64,000 nt of DNA from positions 125,159 through 189,158 of the forward strand of contig MNCI01005926.1 of assembly GCA_015680685.1 (NCBI GenBank), read 5' to 3'. Of this stretch, positions 56,562-64,000 are shown in pieces. The notes beneath the pieces were generated by a model. It saw only the letters and a program-made list of their open reading frames with translations, had not been told where the DNA came from and searched no databases. The DNA is from Gnetum montanum (lineage: Eukaryota > Streptophyta > Gnetopsida > Gnetales > Gnetaceae). Made by a program: the position numbers and the translations under genes. Position 1 is the first letter of the stretch, and each line of letters opens with the position of its first letter.

Positions 56562-58595
56562 TACCCCCATGACTGAATGAAAACTCATCCTCGAGTTTCT
56601 TACAAAATATTGAAAATGTATAGGATTATTAACTAATTGAAAACTGACAAATAACAGACTCAACGTGTCCAGTGGACAGATAAATAAGCATATTACAACA
56701 TTGTGGTGAACACTGGTACATAAATGACATCCAGGCCTTTATTTGTCAGCTTGTAGAGAAAGAGAGAGAAAGAAAATGAAACGTGTTTCTGCCAATGCTA
56801 AGATTGTGCCTTCTGTTATTTATCCATAGCCACGCCACTAGACTTTCTCCTTTCATAAATGCTCCAATTCTAGTCCATCCTAAGTGCTTCCTCCAAGCCT
56901 AGTCCATTGTTTGTATGATCACCATCTACACACACAACATAGTTACAAATGAGCAAGGATAGATAAACCACAATGCAGTTGATACCTTGCCTCAATATGA
57001 AGTGCATTGGCTAAGTTATGGTTATGGAAAAAACTATTTTAAAGATTTATCACAGGTGACTACCCTATGTGTAGGGGTTAGGCAAATAGTAAAATGCAGA
57101 AAATTGAAAAATTTGTGGTAGGGCCCCCACAACTAAGAGGGAACCTTTAGTAGCTATAAGATGGAAAAATATGAGAAACAAGAAAGATGGAAAAAATAAC
57201 AACAGCAACGTCAATAAAATGGATGTCATGGATGGGGATGAAATAAGAAATGATCGATTGTAAGAAATGTTTAAGGGAAAGAAGTTAACAATTGCACCAA
57301 AAAGGAATGCCAGTGGGTCCTCCCCAAAGCAAGTTCATGCCTTTTATGCCCTAACAAACCCACAAACCAAAGAGTCTATAGGCTCTAGGAATGTCATTTG
57401 GAAGCAAGAGTTAAAAACTTACCCACAAGAATTCATCAAAGAAAAATAATGCATCAACCAAGAAATAGACTAATAATAAAAACGGCAATGAGGTGAAAAA
57501 ATGGGGAGAAAGATGGAGAGAAGAGAATGGAATGGAATCCCAAGAACAAGGTTGTGTAAAAGTCCTTTGTGTATTTCATGGTTAATGTAATTGAGTAGAA
57601 CTCATCCCAAATCTAGACTTAAACAAACCACATCCAGTGACCTCGCATCAACACACTTGACCAATCCATCCACTTGAAGCAACAAAAATGGTTCCACAAA
57701 GAGTCACCACCATTCCGAGGAGAGTGAGATGGAGAAGTAAGAAGCGAGGAATTAGAGGGAACCTTCAAGCATGGGTACATGTCTTTCCAATTCATAACCA
57801 GTGCTTGTTGCCCTTTTATTTGGTCTAAGGGATGTGCTTTGAATTCTCATGTTTTTTTTTGAATGGAAACCACACCATGAAAAGACCCATGCATTTTTTT
57901 TTATTTTTTTATTTTGCATTTTTTTTGTCTAAGGGGTGTGCTTTGAATTCTTACTTTTTTTCTTCTTTTTTTCTTTTTTCTTTTTTTTTTTTTTTTTTNT
58001 TTTGCATGAGAACCACACCATGCAAAGACTTATTATTTTTATTAGCTCAACTTCCCAATAATGGAACAATGTCGAAATGGTAGGGAAAACCCAAGAAGGA
58101 AACATTCAAGCACCCAAGAGAATGGCCAGCACAAATGCATCAAATCTGCTTGAAGTCATACCCTTTTCAATCCTTGATTCCTTCCTTAGTTTGAGAAATT
58201 CCCAATCACCAATTCATTAATAGTTCTATTATTTAAATAAAGGGACTGTATAGTTCCAAGCCAAGAGAGACCATAGAAATTCATGGATGCATGGACGATG
58301 TGGACTTATTGCCTATTATATCAAAAGAACCATACCTTAATATCAACATCATAATTCAAAGGTAAAAACCAAACATTAGCAATCAATATGATATAATTAA
58401 ATCCACCATCATGAGCACTTATTAGATGATGAAAAAAAGCAAATCAAGTAAACAAAGAAATAGTAAAAATATGAACGATGGTGTAAAAAAAATAAGAAAA
58501 GCTAGAAAAATATGTAAAACAAAAATTCAAAAAGAACTGAGGGCCTAGAATGATTAGCATAGGCAGCCATCTCCCCCATGACTAAGTTGGAAGGA
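56562..58595 (-). other. B5 3' non-coding region
   Basis: Homologous to other family B 3' regions. A poly-T/C run (57952-58003) contains a single N at 57999, probably an unresolved homopolymer. The region ends near ccatctcccccatgacta (58568). No gene is seen. Confidence 0.75.
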
Positions 58596-58599
58596 GGAG

Positions 58600-59335
58600 A
58601 TCCGAAATAGTGAGCAAGGTTGTCCATCAACAAAGGTAGCATGTGTACTGGCTATTCTAAGCTCATGAAAAGGTTTGGTTTATTGCATGTTGACCAAAAG
58701 TTTCTTATCTAAGTTCTCAGGTTTGTATATCATCATGGCCCCTAAAGGAAAAGTTGTATAAATAATATAAGGTCCTTCCTACAGTGTTTGAAATTTAGTA
58801 CATTGTGGCACATGTGTGGGATTCCAATAGAGAACCTTATCTCCTAGTTTGAAAGGTACATCCTTTTTCATTAATTCCACCAATGGTTTGGCAACCTTTG
58901 AAAAGTTCTTAATAAATCTCCTATAGTAGCCAGTATGTCCAAGGAATGATCGAATATTTTTAACAGTTTCGGGTTGATGGGTAATTTCTTGGATAACTTT
59001 GATTTTCTTGAGATTTACCTCTATCCCTATGTGTGAGATTTTATGCCCTATCTATTCAGAAGCAAGCTTAGCATTGATAATTACCAATTTTCCATTTTTA
59101 AGGAACATTTATTCCATACCGGTGGGCAATGGTTTCAGTTCGAGAAGCTCCTGCTTAAATTTCTCAGGGATTTTCAACTTCCCCTAGTTGACATTTTCAA
59201 GGTTAAGACTTGCAAGTTGGTGGTGGACTTGCTCTAATGCATCTATGCTCTCGATGTAAGCACAATTCAAACTCTTAGTTGGTTCCATGCATATGAGTGA
59301 ACTAATTTCTTGATCAATTGTCAGCCACTAGGTGC
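58600..59335 (-). pseudogene. pol: B5 pol remnant: RT ends fused to integrase C-terminus
   Basis: The minus strand reads KNGKLVIINAKLASE (59100-59060), then directly GHKISHIGIEVNLKKIK (59050) and FLGHTGYYRRFIKNFSKV (58930). The RT catalytic core is therefore deleted (about 720 bp relative to B3). After VELMKKDVPF (58860) it jumps to KLGDKVLYWNPTHVPQ and then GPYIIY (58770), deleting RNase H and nearly all of integrase. Confidence 0.85.
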
Positions 59336-59339
59336 CTTC

Positions 59340-61990
59340 CTATTGTGTGGCTACTACATACATGCATCTTTGTATATTAATCACTTGTGCACACTGATTG
59401 CATGTAGGCAATGTTAAACTTTTCACAACCCATGACCTCTGCAAAAAATTACACCCTGTGTCACTATATGTAATGCATGGAACTTTCTTCTTCTCGATCT
59501 TTTTGAATGTATTTTCCTTTGATATTTCTAGGTAAAGATCACAGATTCCTAGGCATGTGTCGATGGTGCTTAGCCATGCTCTTCCCATTATGATTGAGAA
59601 GTACCCCTTACCATTGTTCACTTGAATCACTATGAAGTTAGCTAGGTACGACCACCCACAAATAGTGGTAACAACATCTTCCACTAGTCCCAATGGGACA
59701 ATTATGGACTGGTCAGCCAACTCTAGACAGATGTTACTCTTTTTCAATGGAGGCAGGTTCCAGGCCTTGTACATTTCTTGAGAAATCAAGTTGACACCAA
59801 AACCTGAATCCAAAAGAGCCTTGCACGGTGCATTTCCAGCGATTTGTAAGTATATCAGAGAACTCCCAGGATCAGATAATTTTCTAGGAAGATGGCTAGC
59901 TTTGATCCAATCAGTAACGGCATGTGTTAGCATGACTGTATGTGTTAAGTGTGGTGGTTGAGTTGAAGGAGGCTCCAAAGTTTTGATTGATACTAAGGCA
60001 TCTAAGGAATCAGCCGCTTGTGATTGCAAGGGCTAGGTTGGTCTTTTGGTCCTAAAAAAAGGTCTTTTCTTCATGTGGTTGTTGGAACCAATAGTAGGTT
60101 GAGAGTTAACAGCCCTTGTGGCATTACATTGTTGCGGTTGGATAGGGATTTCACCCTGCATAGCTGGAGTAGGTGGTAGTGGAGCTATTGGTGGAATAGA
60201 TGCAACTGGATGAGAAGGATGATATGCTTGTAGAATATCACCTCTAGAAGATGGAGTCCCATAATACTCGCAAGCTTGGTAGTGAGGTTGAGGAGTGATG
60301 TGACCAGTAGAGTCATGTGGGGAGATTGGTTGCTGTGCATAATATCCATATGAGTCAGGTTGCTGATAAGGATACTATTGCTTTGGTGGTGGCATTCCCC
60401 ATGATTGTGGGTGCTTTCACTATTTATATTGCTCAATGGATTGTGGTGGAGTTCCACTTGGATAATACATTAAGGATTGGTGGAATTGTCTTAGGTTACC
60501 TTGGGGGTAAGGTAACCTTTGGGGTGCTTGTCGTTTGTTCAATCATGGGTTGAGTGCATACACCCTAGACTCTTGCAAATGTGAGATTACATGGCAACAT
60601 CCCTTAGGATGGTCATATTGACATATTTCACATCCACTATCATTATCTATTTTCAACTTCACAACCTCTTCAATGATGGCAACTTTTCCCTTACCCTTGC
60701 TACGTGCATGTTTAGCTTCTCTCTTTTTTTTCATGATCACTACCTTGCTCTCTAAACTCCTCTATTATTTTAAGAACAGTTTGAAATCTATTTTTTAGGG
60801 AATCCCACATTTGATCTACCTTTGCCAAAACTTCTGATATCATCTTTTAGATAGGCAAAGTTTTCCTATTCACCATCTCTTCGAGTGATGACTCTTCTTC
60901 ATCCTCACAAACTATTACTCCCCTTTTCCAAAGGGAAGGATCTTGATTATAATCTTCCGTACTTTCTCTCTTTCATAGCTCACCTTATTCCTTAGCAACT
61001 TTCTCCAATAGTCTTTGAATTTGATGGGACCTAAGCTCTAATAGTCTCCCTTAGGCATAAGTCCCAAGGGTTCTTCTTATTTCATGCCTAAGCCCATCCA
61101 CAAGATGGCGTAGTTGATCCCTTTGCAAATAACCATGGCCAGGACAACAGTGTAACAGTGCATAATATTGGCTCATGGTAGCATCCAAGGATTCATGTCC
61201 TCCTTGTTTCCAACCTTGGATTTTCTTTTGCAAGTTAGACACTTGGGAGTACGTTTGATACTTATCATTGAATAATTCTAACATAGTACTCCACCTACGA
61301 ATAGATTCTGGTTCTAAGGACTGGTACCAGCTTTTTGCTTCTTTAACTAGTGTCTATGGGAAAAACTTAAGTTTTTTTCCATTTATTCTCTATGTTTTGT
61401 AAGGCACACACATCATGGAATGCTTGTAAATGATTCTAAGGATTAGCGTTATATCCCCTATCAAATCGTGGGACATTGTTCATATCTAATCTCTTGATCC
61501 TACTATCTTTCTAGTGCCTTGTTGGAATTCTAACAGCCTTAGTTATGTCTAACATACTTTGAGTAGTGAGTAGAGGTTCATCATGATCATCTTGTCCATT
61601 GCATCTATGATACCTGCATTGTTCCCTACTCTCCCTTCTTCTATGTCGTGACTCTATAGAGTTCCCTTGTTCCCTTTCCTAGTTGTTTCGTCTATGACTT
61701 CCACTTTTCCTACCTTCATCCCCATGGTCTTTTCCTTTATGATTGCGTCTAGATACTAAAGGAGAGGATGAAGGAGATGATGAAGGTGAAGAAGAAGGAG
61801 AATCATCACCATAACGGTGTCTACTACCTTTTCTTCTGTAGTCTCTACCCTAATCACGATTGCAATCAAAATCTCCACTTTTATCATGAGTTTGAGGGAC
61901 TAGTGAATTAATGTCATGTGTATTACGCCACTGACTATTTTCTATTTCAAACGTAGGTGATGAGGCACTTTCATATGAAGAAGAAGACAT
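59340..61990 (-). pseudogene. gag-pro: B5 gag-protease, broken
   Basis: The minus strand from ATG 61990 (MSSSSYESASSPTFEIEN) lacks about 450 bp that B3 has near 42270-42770. The Arg/His/Ser-rich segment (61870-61640) and capsid (RLDMNNVPRFDRGYN 61480; HLVDGLRHEIRRTLGTYA 61110-61050) follow, then the linker, and the best-preserved family B protease: ALLDSGFGVNLISQEMY (about 59820), PLGLVEDVVTTICGW and IIMGRAWLS. The protease is an uninterrupted 229-residue frame from 60029 to 59340 with an intact DSG, while gag has several stops. Confidence 0.87.
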
Positions 61991-62104
61991 ACTTTTCTAT
62001 TCAGTGTGTAATGTAATCTTGTTTATTATTTCCTCAATCAACCCTAAGGGTTCATTCCAATGATGTGAATGATTTCCTATGTTCTACATAGCGCACAAAC
62101 AACT

Positions 62105-62126
62105 AAGTCTTTGGCAACAGTGCCAA
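62105..62126 (-). promoter_or_regulatory. B5 primer-binding site
   Basis: Minus strand tggcactgttgccaaaga beside the LTR end. Family B type, two or three changes from B3. Confidence 0.8.
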
Positions 62127-63135
62127 TGATGATCAATGAGGTACCCCTACGCTCAACCATACGAATACAAGTGTTTACATAAGATCCAGTCGAATTCCAA
62201 GGACTAAGTGCCTATGTGCCTTTGAGAAACAAGGATGGGTTGGTTGATCGTTGTCTTCCCAAACTTACTTATATGTCACAATTGTATGGTTAAGTAAGCT
62301 TGAGACATATTATTTTTATAGCTTTTATGTTTTTATGTCCTGCTGCTAATAAGGGAGGAGAGAGAGAGATAACTAAGTAACTAATTTATCTTAACTACTA
62401 ATTAACTAGGCTTTAAACTAATCTTAACACCAGTATCCGTTCTCACTTGTCGTACACATCCTAAACCAGTGCAAAACTACTGGGATTACCAAACGCTAAT
62501 CATTACGGGTTACCAAGTGTTACACACATGCTCAAAGTGATCGTACTGTGTGTGCTAATAACAGAAATGTAAAGTGCATAAAATAAAATAAAATAATAAA
62601 ATAAAATAAATGTAGAAGAAAATAAAATAAAGGAAATGAGTAAGAAAAAAATCTCAAGTGCTAAAAGGATGAATCCAAGAGCTCATCTTTATTGCCATAC
62701 ACAAGGTGTACTCAAGTACGCAATGCTAGAATAAAGATCTATTTACCCTTAGACCTCCTGCTACAAGCACTTGGCTAGTGTTTTGCTACTTGACTCCTAA
62801 AATACTTCCTCTTCTAAATTCTTCTTCTTTATTCTTATCCTTCTTCTTCTTCTTTCTATTTTGTGCCTGGGCACTATATTTATAGGCTTGGGAGCAACTA
62901 CTCTAATAATTACAAAAACTGTCACCCTAATTTTAGAAAAACTACCCCTCTAATTTTAAAGAGAAACTGCCACTCTAATTTTAGAGAAACTGCCACTCTA
63001 ATTTTAGGGAAACTACCCCTCTAATAATAACCACTCTAATAATTAGAGTAGCCACCCTAATAATAACCACTCTAATTATTAGAGTAACCACCCTAATAAT
63101 TTCCACTCTAATTATGAGAGTAACCACTCTGATCA
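62127..63135 (-). repeat. B5 5' LTR
   Basis: 1009 bp, matching 55604-56561 over its length. The U3 (62900-63135) has the same palindromes plus a short actctaattttagagaaact repeat near 62950-63010 that the 3' LTR lacks. TATA on the minus strand is near 62880. Confidence 0.88.
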
Positions 63136-63140
63136 ATAGC

Positions 63141-64000
63141 CCTAACAAAGAGGAGTTCATCAAGAAATAGATCAAATAGTGGGCTCTCTTTCTCTTTATT
63201 GTCCCATCACAACCAAGACAAGTGGTCAGTGACCACATTCTTAGTTTCCTTATAATCTACCATCGTAAGATTAAATTCCTGTAAGATCACCAGCCATAGT
63301 ATGACATAGGGGCTCATCATTGGCTTATTCATGAGAAAGTGAATGGCACTGTGGTCTATGTGTACAAACACTTTGTATCCAAGCACATAATGCCTAAACT
63401 TCTCTAAAGCAAACACCACTGCCATCAATTCTTGTTTTGTGGTGGTGTAGTTTAGTTATGTATTCACAATGCTTTGACTAGCACAATGGATGTAATATGC
63501 ACATTTCTTATCTTCCAATTGCATAAGCACAGCTCCCAAGGTGTAATTTGATGCATCTGTCATAACATGAAATGATCTAGACTAGTTGGGTGCTTGTAGA
63601 ATTGGAGTTTCTACAAGTTTCTCCTTTAGCTATTAGAATGCTTTTTCACATTCATTGGTCCAAAAAAATAAAACATCTTTCTTTGTTAGCTTAACCAACA
63701 ATTTTTTGATCTTAAAGAAATTCTCTATGAATTGTCGATAGTAGCCAGTGTGTCCAAGGAATGACTAGACATCTTTTATAGTTTCTAGTTTGTGGGTAAT
63801 TCCTTGGATGACCCTTATTTTTTAAAGGTTGACCTGAATTCCTAATTGTGAGATTTGATGCCCCAATACAATGCCCTTCTGGACCATCAAATAACTCTTT
63901 TGCCAATTGAGTCATAAGTTTGTTTCCATACATCCTTTTAGTACTTGATCAAGGCAGTTCAAGGCCTACTCAAATATAGCTCCATAGGTGGAGAAGTCAT
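63141..64000 (-). pseudogene. pol: B6 RT C-terminal part and RNase H, broken
   Basis: At the window edge the minus strand starts inside the RT active box (DFSTYGAIFE). It continues with MVQKGIVLGHQISQLGI, FLGHTGYYRQFIENF (63740), RNase H TDASNYTLGAVLMQLED (63560), HIDHSAIHFLMNKPM (63360) and VTDHLSWL (63210). RNase H acidic residues are present. Stops occur. It joins the B6 integrase at 55603 after removal of B5. The rest of B6 is outside the window. Confidence 0.87.

Larger units (their letters stand above)
55604..63135 (-). mobile_element. B5: Athila-like element with two pol deletions, nested in B6
   Basis: 7.5 kb on the minus strand: 5' LTR 62127-63135, PBS, gag-protease 61990-59340, a remnant of RT and of the integrase C-terminus (59335-58600), 3' non-coding DNA, polypurine tract and 3' LTR 55604-56561. 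It is in the same orientation as its host B6. Confidence 0.88.

Noticed and set aside
1-64000. A bacterial-type defence, toxin or phage system, or an organellar insert
   Set aside because: No operon structure, no matching domain and no rRNA or tRNA seen by eye. All recognisable proteins are retroelement proteins.

Overview
This window is nuclear DNA of a seed plant, almost certainly from a heterochromatic, transposon-rich part of a large genome. The evidence is an AT-rich sequence made entirely of Ty3/gypsy LTR retrotransposons of two lineages known only from plants, plus a decayed LINE. One lineage (called family A here) is Tat/Ogre/Retand-like: it has a YVDD reverse transcriptase, two RNase H domains and a CHHC gag knuckle. 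The other (family B) is Athila-like: its primer-binding site reads tggcaccgttgccaagga, its reverse transcriptase carries FMDDFS and its integrase WGIDFMG. I cannot name the species. I found no intact host gene, no RNA gene, no CRISPR array, and no prokaryotic or organellar segment.

Layout. 1-821 and 13735-18358 are the two halves of a family A element (A2). It was split by A1 (822-13734), a complete Tat-type element with a perfect target-site duplication gaatg. The A2 3' LTR (16815-18358) is followed directly by a primer-binding site and leader (18359-18724), so this LTR is shared with a second, truncated element. An inverted family A fragment, A3 (18725-20365, minus strand), then abuts the truncated LTR of B1 (20366-39826, minus strand). 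B1 was itself split by B2 (27435-33948, plus strand, containing an 843-base run of N). 39827-41079 and 50992-51428 are pieces of one minus-strand LINE relic, interrupted by B3 (41080-50991, plus strand). 51429-64000 is B6 (minus strand), split by B5 (55604-63135, minus strand). B6 runs off the right edge.

Function. Gag packages RNA and protease cleaves the polyprotein. RT and RNase H copy the RNA, primed by a tRNA at the PBS and then at the polypurine tract, and integrase inserts the product. Every polyprotein here is broken by stop codons, many of them C-to-T or G-to-A changes when copies are compared, so the elements look dead but recognisable. Three of them (A2, B2, B5) keep gag and protease but have lost most or all of RT, RNase H and integrase.

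Points that stand out: the recurring pol-less derivatives in two unrelated lineages; a 13-base iterated motif (ATGAC-N3-AAACT) throughout family A non-coding DNA; different U3 promoter halves on a conserved R-U5 in family B; a 24-bp perfect palindrome in one U3; a roughly 1000-codon decayed coiled-coil ORF at the env-like position of B1 only; and a 287-bp perfect inverted repeat bounded by single Ns that is probably an assembly error. I do not see a clearly new biological system. The items above are the best candidates for a second look.
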